A stretch of 64,000 nt of DNA from Actinernus sp. WN-2022. Its lineage: Eukaryota > Cnidaria > Anthozoa > Actiniaria > Actinernidae. Where the stretch lies: assembly GCA_030867875.1 (NCBI GenBank), contig JAOWCC010000019.1, positions 104,271,006 through 104,335,005 on the forward strand, read 5' to 3'. This document shows, piece by piece, positions 54,623 to 64,000 of the stretch. Position 1 is the first letter of the stretch. Each line of letters opens with the position of its first letter. Under the pieces are notes generated by a model. The model searched no databases. It saw only the letters and a list, made by a program, of their open reading frames with translations, and was not told the origin of the DNA. Position numbers and translations under genes: made by a program.

Positions 54623-55068
54623 CATCGTGCGGTGTGCTTGCCAGATTCTTCTTCAAAGCCATTTGCACGCGCCGAGAAATATGGACTACACTTCGAAAGC
54701 GGCGGGTGAAAGCATGGGCGTTTTTAAATGCAGCTACCAGGAATCTGTGGTATTTTATTCTTTGTTCCATCGTAAGTCATTTCGTTCTCCGATCTATGTA
54801 ATCCGTAATCCTAGAAAAACGACTGAGAGGGGTGGGGACCGCGGTGGGTTCCAGGGTAACCCCCTGGGCCCGGTTGTTCGAAGCAAGGTCAAGCGCTAAC
54901 CCTGGGTTAAACTGTACAGATTGCAATTACAGATTTAGCGCTAACCTAGGGTTAAAGTTAACCTTCGAACAACCCGGCCCAGTAGTCTAATTTTAACTCC
55001 AGTATTCTGCAAGCGAAGAGAAGGTTCAGTAACTTATTTCCATTCACTTTATATCTGATCTCCACACT
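54623..55068 (+). repeat. 446-bp duplicated segment, copy 2
   Basis: Same as copy 1 by eye, separated from it by 166 bp of unique sequence. Confidence 0.92.
54864..54982. mobile_element. 119-bp MITE, copy 2
   Basis: Identical to 54252-54370 through the segmental duplication. Confidence 0.8.
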
Positions 55069-55289
55069 CAACCAACGAGCCAGTATTAACGGTTTTTCAC
55101 TCCCTTTAATGCTTATGAAGGTATCTGATGTTTGACAACTTTCTACATGTTATTTCGTATGAGTGCGCGGCAAAATACGACACGACCGTAGCCTGTACAA
55201 AGACGAGCATCAAACTTAATACCTTTCCAGTCTTTCTCTTGTGAGCAGTCCTATAAAGTACGACTTATAAAGCTTGATCTCTTACCATT

Positions 55290-55790
55290 ATGTTACTGGC
55301 ACGAATACTTGGACATGGTTTTTTTTTCAAAGTAACTAAAGGCTTCATAACTCTGAACCCTAATGTAATTCCTCATATATATAGTCCGCAACACAAGACC
55401 TACTCGATCGAATCCATCCAGTTTATCATTCGTAAATATAAAACTACCATGTTTCAGAAATCATACTTCACCAGAACTACAAGAATATGGAACACTCTAG
55501 TTAATGAACTTGATCATTTCAATAGGGCGGCCTTCACCTCCTCGGAACCTGGAATAGTACTGGCTATCCAAACAATGCCTAACCCTGAAACAATACAAAC
55601 TCTAACCCTAAACAATGGAATTCTTTGTCAGTGCAGTCCAAATGGGGTCCAATAAAATGCAAGGTTTTGAGAGGTGAAGGCCTGCTGATTTCAATACACT
55701 ACAACTGGCCTCATTCAGATCTGTCATGCTCAGCTACTATATTTTACTGCCCTCCGACATTTATGACCCTGACCACGTATTTTCAAATCT
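55290..55790 (+). pseudogene. L2/CR1-like LINE C-terminal fragment
   Basis: Reads KGFITLNPNVIPHIYSP, KTTMFQKSYFTRTTRIWNTL and VNELDHF. After a frame change near 55665 it continues LASFRSVMLSYYILLPSDIY. Typical LINE tail, 5'-truncated. Confidence 0.75.
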
Positions 55791-56195
55791 ATTATATTGT
55801 ATCAGTTTTATTATCTAGTACTTTTACCATTTGTAAGCCAAAGGGCAGCTGTTTTGCTTTTGTTTGTTTTCTAATACCTTTTGTACCTACACAATAGCTG
55901 CACGTGAAAATGCACGCAGTCGCCTACATTTCCACCGTTCTCTGGAAAACCACAACGTGAAAACCCCAAATTGTACGTTTTTCGTTCCGCGTGAACGGAA
56001 CATATCATATTTTTCGAAAATCTGGTTGTGAAAAACAATTCAAGGCGAACAAGGGAAATAGTACACACCAAATTTTGGGGAAAAACACGTTCCTACGGCC
56101 GTCGCCGTTCAGGTTGCTTAACGTCCCTATTGCCGTAACTTGCCAACTCAAACGAAATCTGTTCCAATGACTATAAACTAAGATAGTTTTCCATT
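55791..56195. other. Downstream flank of POLR2C
   Basis: No gene. No AATAAA-type signal for POLR2C (minus strand, below 56196) was identified with confidence. Confidence 0.3.
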
Positions 56196-56318
56196 TTAAA
56201 TGGTCAGCACATCGGCGGCTACTTCATGGCTATGCTGTGTTTGTAGGTCACTTAGTTTCTTTTTCAGCACTGATAATCCTGACAGCACAATGTTCTCTGG
56301 TCTCAATGAGCCACATGA
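56196..56318 (-). CDS. POLR2C: POLR2C terminal exon
   Basis: 123 bp including TAA (56196-56198), acceptor TTTGTTTGTAG. Encodes [20 protein letters not shown] through [11 protein letters not shown], ending one residue short of the vertebrate form. Confidence 0.95.
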   Translation of the reverse strand, partial: SCGSLRPENIVLSGLSVLKKKLSDLQTQHSHEVAADVLTI

Positions 56319-59300
56319 CTACAAACAAATGAAAGGGAAACAGGTTTATCATTTGATTGTATTTGGCTTTCATATGAAATAAAGTTATCTGTGTGATGCC
56401 AAGGACAGAAATATTATTTAACAAATAAAGAAGCCTTAGCCATGTTTTATACTATCATAAAACACGATGGGCATTTGAGAACATGAGAGAAATGTTAAAG
56501 CACAAGCCGAAGGCGCGTGCTTTCAACATTTCTAGAGTGTTCTCAAATGACCAGAGTGTTTTATGATATTATAAAACATGGATTTAAGGCTTCTTTATCT
56601 GTTTTATAATATAGATTTACGCGCGCGATGAAAGGAAACCGCCAGTTGAAAACTATATAACACGGCTAACCATGTTATATACTCTGATAAAACATGGCTT
56701 CTTAGCCAATCAGAGCGCGCGTACTATCGTATCTATATTATAAAATAGTATAAAAGACAGTAAGACCGCTGACTTGTATAAATGTACACGGAACTTCAAT
56801 GAAGACTTCAATCAAGATTTCAGCTACCAGTATATAACTTATATGCATAAATGGTGAATCTTATTTGCATGGGAAAAAGTGTAGTAGATCACTGTTGAGT
56901 ATTTAGTGATACTGTGGAATATGGTACTATGTTTACTTATCGAGATCTCAATGTACAGAGTTTTGTATAACTGTACAGGACCCGTTTACCTGTGAACCCT
57001 AGTCCTAAGGGAATGAGAACTCGTCATTTACCTGCCTTGGGAACTCGAAGTGGTTAGGGTAAGTTTAATAAATCAGGTTATGGTTTGGGTTAGGACTTGG
57101 GCTTGAAGTCTAGTGAGCGATTCCTCTCTTTAGGAGCGCGTAATTGGACTGATTGGATGCGCTCTTAAGTAGTTTATGCTTTACAAGTCACTACTTATCT
57201 TTGATATCAAGGATCATTACATGCATGCACACGTACAGCTTACCTCGACATTGAGGTAAAATTTATCAGCCTTGGCATTTGGGTCAAATGGTGCTTGATC
57301 TGAAGAGGAAATATGTTAAATCATTATGGCATCTTAATAATCATTATAATTAAGCCTCATTACGTATTGACCACAGAAAAGTATTAAAGTGCCCCTAACC
57401 CTTTTGCAATGTTTCTACCTATGAACATTTGGAAGGTTTTGAGTACTTCTGCGAATAAATTTTTGGTTTACAGAGAATACTCAATGTTCTACGCTTGTTT
57501 GAAATCGTGAAAATGTGACCTTTCCTGACCCATGACCGCGTAAGTAAAAGCCTGGGTATATTCCAGAGGTGACATCATCTCATTAATGCATTATTCTCCA
57601 TGGCGCATTTCTATTACCAAAACATCGATATATAGAGAACTGATACACAGTCTGTGAGTTGTTAGTAAAGAAAACAGTTATTTTAGGACAAAATGCTTCT
57701 ATTAGCCCCTGTGGTTGTTTCAGGTCTCGTTAGAAGTTCAGAGAGTACACCTAGTGTTCCAAAAATGTTGCCATGGAAACAGCATTCCCACACCGAAATG
57801 GATTGTGGCCGTGTAGCTCAAAGTCTGGTGAAATTAAAAATGAATATCATGCAATGGTTCATTCTGATCGAATTGCACCGCAGTTCATCGGTTCAGCATG
57901 GTTAAACAGTTATGACCGCAAACCATTTCGGTCTGCCGGAATGTCGTTTGTCTCAAGTGACAACAGTTTCTGAAATAGGTGTATATAGTGTATTGTAGTT
58001 TATTACCGATTACTTACATTGATCTTCATCTAATTCTGTGTACTCGCTCTTAGGCCTGCATATAAAATAATCAGTTCAGATAAGTTATAACTACATATAG
58101 ACAGGATTACTGCAAAAAACAAATGGACCAATATAAAATCTAAATTCTATAAGAATCCCAGTCAACAAGAAACTGGCAAATCATCTGGCTATCACGTTGA
58201 ACACTGCACTGGAAATCAAACGTAGAGTCTCTGAATCGAGAGTCCATCATCATAACCACTCAGCCACATGACTGTCGAATGCATGCTGAAATGTTTGCAG
58301 TGCGACTACTGACACTTAGACAACGAGAACCAATCACATTGCACAACGAAAACAAAGCATTTCAATTACGCTAACTTGCGACAACATTTCAACTTGCTCG
58401 AGCTTCGATCCAGTAAAAGGCGAATTTGTTCGACTAGTTCTGAAGTCAGCTACCCTGGTCCCAGAGGTTTTCTAGAGAGAGAACGGCCGCGGAGAAAGAG
58501 CCGCGGCTCTTCTCTCTAGAAAACCTCTGGAACCAGGGTAGAAGTCAGTCTTTCGAATGAAGAAAATCGCATTGATATGCTAGGATTTATACTTTAGAAT
58601 GCTTTATTTTCGTTTTCCAATGTATTTAGTTCTCTTTGTCGAAGTGGCCCCGGTTTTAGTAGATGCATTGTAAGTAATGATTCGCCTAATAACAGGAGCA
58701 CTCAACAGCAGAGAATGTGCGTTCTTGTGCATATTTCGTACGTTGTTGTTCATATTTCGTGCGTTCTTGTTCATATTTCGTGCGTTCTTGTTCATATTTC
58801 GTGCGTTCTTGTTCATATTTCGTGCGTTCTTGTTCATATTTCGTGCGTTCTTGTGCATATTTGGTGCGTTCTTGTGCATATTTGGTGCGTTCTTGTGCAT
58901 ATTTGGTGCGTTCTTGTGCATATTTGGTGCGTTCTTGTGCATATTTGGTGCGTTCTTGTGCATATTTGGTGCGTTCTTGTGCATATTTGGTGCGTTCTTG
59001 TGCATATTTGGTGCGTTCTTGTGCATATTTGGTGCGTTCTTGTGCATATTTGGTGCGTTCTTGTGCATATTTGGTGCGTTCTTGTGCATATTTGGTGCGT
59101 TCTTGTGCATATTTGGTGCGTTCTTGTGTATATTTCGGGTGTTCTTGTGCATATTTAGTGCGTTCTTGTGCCTATTTCGTGTGTTCTTGGCAGAATTATA
59201 TAATAAAAGTGTTAATTTTCTATTCCTCCTTCTCATGATATCATTGGTCGACACTCATACATTCAATAGAAAATCAGCAAGGCAGTATATTTTCATCAGA

Positions 59301-61281
59301 TAATGTTTAAAGTTTCAATTTTAGCTTTGATCAAGCCAACTATGGTCTGATTTCAAAGACAATCGTATTTGGGGAAAGTTCTCAAATTCGTGTCAGTTCC
59401 TAGAATAGCCTGTACACAGACCTCCGTAATCCCTTCAAAGGAAGGAAAAGGAGGTCTGTACTACGGATGAGTCAATCGTGTTCTAGGTCACGTGGATAGT
59501 TACAGGAACGTTGTAACCAGTCGCTGATTGGCTGGTGCCTCATAGCGGGTGCTGATTGGCTTAGCGGTTATGTTGACCGTAGTTCTGGCTCCGTGGGAAA
59601 ATCCGATCCGAGCTCTTTTTGCAAAGCGAATGGCTGTGGGAGACGATCAACCACTGAGAAGCAATATCAATAGCCTCGGCGGTCAGGCAAGTTGCTACGA
59701 GCGCGACTTCTCAAACCTCGAGTTCATGTGGTTCTGAAACTCACGAATTCATCCAATCTTCCACTTCCTCGAGGAAAGAAAGATCTCCAAATCCCTTCCT
59801 TTGAAGGGATTACGGAGGTCTGTGTATAGGCTATCGAAGAAGGGAATTTATTTTATTTCCCCCGGTTCCGAGCGCGTCATCACTCTTTGTCTCTTGCATT
59901 GCCGTTAACAATAGAAAATGAACAATCTGAAATCTACAATGTGTACCGTCTAGTGTTTCTCGGCCAATGGAAATCGAGATGTAATTTATGCAAAATTATG
60001 CCGGAACACGATTAACGACAGTGTAGCACAGACGTCCCTTCCCGAGTTTTGAGGGGAGACGGACGGTTGTACACAGGCTATTTCTATAACTGATGCATCC
60101 ATTTTAAAAGAACTGGCCCATCAGACCTGTCAGTTGTCGTAAATGGAAAGCATCCTAAGAATCTTAGGGTTTACCTCGGTGTAAGAACCATTCCCTAGAG
60201 ACCATGCCCTCGCGCGCTCGGTGAGTTGTCGTATTACAATTGCCCTATATCATTATGACGTCACGGCTTGTTTATGAGGGGGACAGAATCGATTTGAACA
60301 ATAGAATTTTGAACGAAATCTGCTCTGCTGAGGAAAATTTAACTTCGAATTGTCTGGTTTCCAGATATCAGCTGTATCAATGTTTATCCCACAATATTTA
60401 CCGTATTTGGTGGCTGTTACGGCTATTCTACGTTCTACAAAATGCATTTGATAGCGATTTCCTTTGTGTTGTTGCTGTTTTGTCCCCCTCCCACGACCCT
60501 TAGCGTTTAAACAATAGATTGTTTTAATTTGACGTCATAATGATATAGGGCAATTATAGTGTATTGAATACTATAATTTATGCACCTACTCATCATTAGT
60601 GGATATAAATACGTAAAAAAAAGATTGCCACCAAGCGAATTCACTAGTGGTTAGGGTAGGGTTGTGTCAGTCGTTCTATGAATCCTATCTTCCTGGGTTC
60701 GATTCCTACGCTGAGAGCAGTGAAATGTTTTTTCAAGTAGAGGCTCCCCAATTCCTTGTTAAATTTATAAGTGCCGCTTCGGGTGCTCGGGAAATATTCT
60801 AAGTCCCAAATTATTCATAGGTAACAAAGGGAGTTTTGTGACGCATTCTGGGAGGTTCTTACACCGAAGTAGAGCCGAATCTTACCACTCTTCTGGCCTG
60901 GGGTAAGTTGTATGTCTGAGAGCATTGTCTGGGTCATACTCAAACGCTACACCTGCTGTTGGATTCCATTTGGCATGTTCTTTAGCAAAACCCTGATAAG
61001 AAACATAAATACAGATTATAGGAGCTTTAAATCACTTCTGCATTGTGAGTTGTGTAGTTGCCAAGACATGTTCTTTAGCAAAACCCTGATAAGAAACATT
61101 AATACAGATTATAGGAGCTTGAAATCACTTCTGCATTGTGAGTTGTGTAGTTGCCAAAAATGAAAACAAAATGAAATAAATATCCTAATACAGCACAAAA
61201 AAACTTATCATGCAAGGCTAACCTAATCTTACTAATAGTAATTTACTTTACCTTTTTAGCGAAAGCTTTCAACTTCAACTC
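56196..61281 (-). CDS. POLR2C: DNA-directed RNA polymerase II subunit RPB3, C-terminal exons
   Basis: Five minus-strand exons (61252-61281, 60886-60992, 58018-58055, 57244-57299, 56196-56318), all with GT-AG borders and matching phases, encode the last 117 residues of RPB3. Recognisable pieces are [66 protein letters not shown] and a terminal DVLTI. RPB3 is the alpha-like core subunit that pairs with RPB11 in RNA polymerase II assembly. This part covers the end of the alpha-type dimerisation domain and the C-terminal helix. Upstream exons must lie beyond 64000. The frame is intact; introns carry a minisatellite and several MITEs. Confidence 0.95.
56410..56614. mobile_element. 205-bp foldback MITE
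   Basis: AATAAAGAAGCCTTAGCCAT, TTTATACTATCATAAAACAC and TTTGAGAACA in the left half are mirrored in the right half (GTTCTCAAATG, GTTTTATGATATTATAAAAC, AAGGCTTCTTTAT). It lies in the last POLR2C intron. A related half-palindrome follows to about 56755. Confidence 0.8.
56756..57243. other. POLR2C intron sequence
   Basis: No recognised feature beyond short AGGAGCGCGTAATTGGACTG-like inverted motifs near 57130. Confidence 0.4.
57244..57299 (-). CDS. POLR2C: POLR2C exon ([18 protein letters not shown])
   Basis: 56 bp, acceptor TTTCCTCTTCAG, donor GTCGAG|GTAAGC. Confidence 0.93.
57703..57740 (+). repeat. SINE family B 3' scrap
   Basis: AGCCCCTGTGGTTGTTTCAG and GTCTCGTTAGAAGTTCAG match the 3' part of the SINE at 45420-45456. 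Confidence 0.6.
58018..58055 (-). CDS. POLR2C: POLR2C exon ([12 protein letters not shown])
   Basis: 38 bp, acceptor TTTATATGCAG, donor TCAAT|GTAAGT. Its first base completes the Trp codon. Confidence 0.93.
58449..58544. mobile_element. 96-bp hairpin MITE with 7-bp TSD
   Basis: CTACCCTGGTCCCAGAGGTT and TTCTAGAGAGAGAA are mirrored by TTCTCTCTAGAAAACCTCTG and GAACCAGGGTAG. AAGTCAG flanks both sides. Inner GCCGCGG motifs are also inverted. Confidence 0.85.
58715..59190 (+). repeat. 21-bp minisatellite, about 22 units
   Basis: Unit GTGCGTTCTTGTGCATATTT plus G. The first units carry GTTCATATTTC, the rest GTGCATATTTG. Because 21 is a multiple of three and the unit lacks stops, several frames stay open (up to 216 codons on the minus strand). 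It lies in a POLR2C intron and is not a gene. Confidence 0.95.
59402..60093. mobile_element. Nested MITE complex, TAGCCTGTGTACA-type ends
   Basis: An inner element (59402-59838) has ends AGCCTGTACACAGACCTCCG and TAATCCCTTC mirrored at 59796-59836. An outer end at 60073-60093 (TGTACACAGGCTATTTCTAT) pairs with the same left terminus. 59838-59985 is the repeat shared with 21525-21740. Confidence 0.75.
60237..60555 (-). mobile_element. TGACGTCA-ended MITE, copy 4 (319 bp)
   Basis: Its terminal repeats are the best preserved: CAATTGCCCTATATCATTAT and ATAATGATATAGGGCAATT. The ORF lies on the minus strand. Confidence 0.88.
60253..60447 (-). other. 64-codon ORF carried by MITE copy 4
   Basis: Identical to the copy-3 ORF except for two residues (RFRSKF for RFSSKF; CSNRF for CSSRF). 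Confidence 0.35.
60637..60850 (+). mobile_element. tRNA-derived SINE, family A copy 2
   Basis: B-box GGTTCGATTCC and a degenerate A-box TAGTGGTTAGGG. The body shares CCCAAATTATTCATAGGTAA and CAAAGGGAGTTTTGTGACG with 33706-33920. Confidence 0.65.
60886..60992 (-). CDS. POLR2C: POLR2C exon ([14 protein letters not shown]...)
   Basis: 107 bp, acceptor TTTCTTATCAG, donor GAAGAGTG|GTAAGA, leaving two bases of a Trp codon. The acceptor and first seven codons are duplicated 93 bp upstream. Confidence 0.95.
60974..61159. repeat. POLR2C: 93-bp tandem duplication at a POLR2C splice acceptor
   Basis: Units 60974-61066 and 61067-61159 are nearly identical. Each contains the acceptor and first codons of the GFAKEHA exon plus intron sequence. 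The upstream (61085) acceptor copy would not lead into a productive frame. Confidence 0.92.
61252..61281 (-). CDS. POLR2C: POLR2C exon ([10 protein letters not shown])
   Basis: 30-bp micro-exon, acceptor TTTCCTCTAG and donor AAAAAG|GTAAAG, phase 0 on both sides. Confidence 0.88.
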
Positions 61282-61369
61282 CTAGAGGAAACCAAAAATA
61301 TATAAATATATACAATTAGCTGTATGTTGTAGAATTTTCAAAAGTGTTTGAACTGCTATTTAACAAATC

Positions 61370-62060
61370 GCACACAACAAATCGCTACGCTGGTTGTTCC
61401 ACTTGAGTTTTGAACATTTTATGACGTCATTTCTATGATCAATACGAGTGAAGACAATGGTAAAATGTGTGCGATTTGTTTTTTACAACAACGAAGCACT
61501 TATAACTTCAAATGAGTGCGTAATAAACTGCTTTCGAGTCGAAAAAGGCCATTGAAAGTCAAAACGTAAACACTTCTAATTACCGTTGCCGAGAGAAAGC
61601 TTTCTTAGACAAATGGCAATTTGGTTCACCGATTAAACTTCTGTAATTGATGGAATGCATGTGAAATCCTTTCTTTCTTTTTTTTCTGGATCAGAAAAGT
61701 TATTGTTATATAATTCAAAACTTCTGAGCTCTGAGAGAACTAGTCTAGTCACAATTCGCCGAAATTTTCTCCACTCAAGAGAAAACTCTCATTTTGCCAA
61801 ATGGCACACTACAAATAAATTTGACTCACCGATTAACTTCTCCTAGTAATAAAATGCTTGTGAAATCCTCACTTTCTTGTTTTTGGAAGCGAAGTTAACA
61901 TCCATTTGAATTCACAAACCTCACCGTGAAAGCACTTTGCAAAGCTACCACGGCGTACGAGTGACGTCATTTTCATTGTATGTACTTATTTTGCATATAG
62001 CGGAGAGCCAATCAGAACGCGAGAAAATTGGATGTTGTTGTAAAATATATTATGACAGTG
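61370..62060 (+). repeat. Dispersed repeat shared with 45840-46610
   Basis: Colinear over roughly 650 bp, and lacks the LINE-tail insertion seen in the other copy. Confidence 0.85.
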
Positions 62061-62109
62061 GCAAAAATAATATTGATCCCAAATTTTTTTTGCCAGCCTT
62101 TCACATTAT

Positions 62110-63960
62110 TCTATAATATATTAGTAAAGTAAAACCAGGAAGATCTTTGATTTCATCAAAGGAAACGCAGATGGCTTTCAAGAAGATATGTGTACATTCT
62201 CAGACCAGTTTGTGCACTCAAATCATGCTTCACGCACCGTTCAACAAAACTGATTATTATTTAAGAACTCTACTCTATCACTAGCAGCGAAGCACTTTCC
62301 ACTGAAAACCATAAGGTCTTCTAATACCAACCCTTGGTTTAACAGAACTCTCCGTCGTCTAACTCGGAAGAAACATCGGCTTTACTATCTTGCCAAATCA
62401 TCTAATTCCCAAGCTGCTTGGAGGAACTATCGACAACACCGTAAGCTCACCTCCCAAGCGATAAACAAGGCTCGGAATGATTATGTTTCACAGCTCTTAG
62501 ATAGTAACCGCAATTCCAATCCTAAGAAATTCTGGAGTTATATCAAGTCTAAAAGACAAGACTCCATTGGCGTCCCTGCTTTGAAAGTTGAGAACCAATC
62601 AATCACGGACAGTAAAGCAAAGGCTAATGCTTTAAATATGTACTTCCAGTCAATTTTTGCCATTGACAACAATACTAGCTGCTTGCCTTCCCTGGGTCTA
62701 AGTAGCATTCCTTCTCTTGATAAGATCACAGTCACTGCAGCAGGTATTGCAAAGCTTATTGATAAACAGAGTCCAAATAAAGCCTCTGGTCCAGACAAAA
62801 TCCCTATTCGTTTACTTAAAATTGCTTCCCATCAATCTGCTCTCATTCTGCAAGTCATCTTTCAGCAGTCATTGGACTATGGCACTATCCCCGCCGACTG
62901 GAAGCATGCATTTGTAACACCAATCCATAAGAAAGCCTCTAGGTCTGACCCTGCAAATTATAGGCCTATCTCTCTTACATGCATCTCATGTAAGTTACTC
63001 GAACATATCCTAACAAGCCAGATTATGAAGCACCTTGATGAACACAACTTGTTATCTCCCTTCCAACATGGTTTCAGACAGCGCCACTCCTGTGAATCAC
63101 AACTAATTATTACTACACATGACTTAGCATATGCTCTGGACAAGCGTCAACAGACTGATCTAATCTTTCTCGACTTTTCAAAAGCCTTTGACTCAGTCTC
63201 CCACCAACGCCTATTTCTTAAACTGGATCATTACGGCGTAAGGGGCCAAACTCTATCATGGTTGAAGGACTTCCTAACAGGAAGAACTCAATCGACTGTA
63301 GTGGATGGTGAATTCTCAATTCCTTGTAATGTTACATCTGGTGTTCCTAAGTGGTCAGTATTAGGGCCACTCCTGTTTCTGCTTTTCATCAACGACTTTA
63401 AATCTCACGTACTTTAAATCTTCTCAGGCGAAATTTATATAATTGCTCACCTGAGGTCAAAGCTAGTGCCTACCTAAGTATTGTAAGATCTGCCCTCAAT
63501 TATGCTAGTTCCGTCTGGGACCCATTCACTCTCCGAAACATAAACAAGCTCGAAATGATCCAGAGGCGTGCAGCTCGGTTTACCCTTAATAGGTACTCAC
63601 GCCTGGAGAGTGTGTCGGCAATGTTGCATAGCTTAAATTGGCCTAGATTAGCCACCTCAAGAAAGTGTAATAGACTGACTACAATGTATAAGATCCTAAA
63701 TGGTCATATTGCCATCGACGCTAAAGATTATGTAGCTTTTTCACAAACCTTGACCAGACGTAAACACAACTTTAAATTGAATATTTTCTCGCCATCTGTA
63801 AACTGTTTCAAGTATATTTTTTTCCCACGTACCGTTCCTGAATGGAATGACTTTCCTAGCCACACAACTGAAGCCGACACAGTTAACAGTTTTCGAACCT
63901 TAGTTAACATTGCTATGTAGATATGACCGCTACCCTAAATTCTCATTTAGTTTAATTATT
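62110..63960 (+). pseudogene. CR1/L2-like LINE, 5'-truncated with internal deletion
   Basis: The spacer reads NPWFNRTLRRLTRKKHRLYY. The RT domain is open 62581-63417 with NYRPISLTCISCKLLEHIL, motif [14 protein letters not shown] and motif B SGVPKWSVLGPLLF, where PQG is replaced by PKW. The catalytic YADD segment is missing: after 63417 the sequence jumps to ALNYASSVWDPFT, RRAARFTLNRYSR and VPEWNDFPSHTTE, ending at 63920. It is followed by an AT-rich 3' UTR that may continue past the window. Inactive. Confidence 0.85.
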
Positions 63961-64000
63961 TATTATTAATTAATTGTTTATATATTATTATTTATTATTA

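Noticed and set aside
58604..59254. 216-codon minus-strand repeat protein with MHKNAPN heptapeptides, and three long plus-strand frames
   Set aside because: A 21-bp minisatellite without stop codons keeps several frames open at once; it lies inside a POLR2C intron.
60912..61163. 83-codon ORF with an internal 31-residue duplication
   Set aside because: It is antisense to the POLR2C exon and its 93-bp duplicated acceptor region; the duplication being a multiple of three keeps it open.

Overview
This is animal nuclear DNA: spliced genes with GT-AG introns, AATAAA poly(A) signals, LINEs, tRNA-derived SINEs, a Ty3/Gypsy element, hAT DNA transposons and many foldback or MITE-like repeats. The repeat mixture resembles an anthozoan cnidarian (coral or anemone). 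That is an inference; no single sequence here proves it.

Two host genes are certain and both are 3' portions. On the + strand, four exons between 36375 and 49445 encode the C-terminus of 26S proteasome subunit PSMD3/Rpn3, and its last intron is about 12.1 kb and packed with repeats. On the - strand, five exons between 61281 and 56196 encode the C-terminal 117 residues of RNA polymerase II subunit POLR2C/RPB3. The two genes converge, with their stop codons about 6.7 kb apart. Weaker host-like pieces are a zinc-ribbon gene or pseudogene at 32176-33167 with a promoter-like region, a RecQ-helicase relic at 35359-35720, and candidate exons at 24592-24816 and 54069-54159 (duplicated at 54681-54771).

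Layout. 284-6102: a nearly full-length but broken non-LTR retrotransposon (ORF1 with coiled coil and SGNH-type domain; ORF2 with endonuclease and reverse transcriptase). 6542-17977: a Russian-doll nest. TTAA-flanked inverted ends enclose a 9.9 kb foldback element (6749-16615, target duplication TTATAC), which in turn contains LINE scraps, small hAT-like MITEs and a young Ty3/Gypsy element (10883-15352, 109-bp LTRs differing at one base, target duplication GGGAA). 19796-24503: a 4.7 kb foldback element with roughly 0.8 kb inverted arms tipped by 7/8-bp telomere-like arrays and a 10-bp target duplication. 25609-30716: a hAT transposon with 8-bp target duplication, its transposase split by a 2.3 kb insertion. 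31384-36374: LINE relic, zinc-ribbon gene, SINE, RecQ relic. 36375-49445: PSMD3 exons and the repeat-filled last intron. 49576-56195: intergenic LINE relics and a 446-bp duplication that looks identical. 56196-61281: POLR2C. 62110 to the end: a 5'-truncated LINE lacking the RT catalytic segment.

Recurring small families tie the window together. The most striking is a roughly 330-bp MITE with TGACGTCA-containing inverted ends, present four times, three copies keeping an almost identical 64-codon ORF. I do not see a coherent new multi-gene system. The novelty is in the foldback elements with tandem arrays in their arms, the ORF-bearing MITE, and local exon duplications in both housekeeping genes. 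Several frameshifts sit at homopolymers and may be assembly errors.
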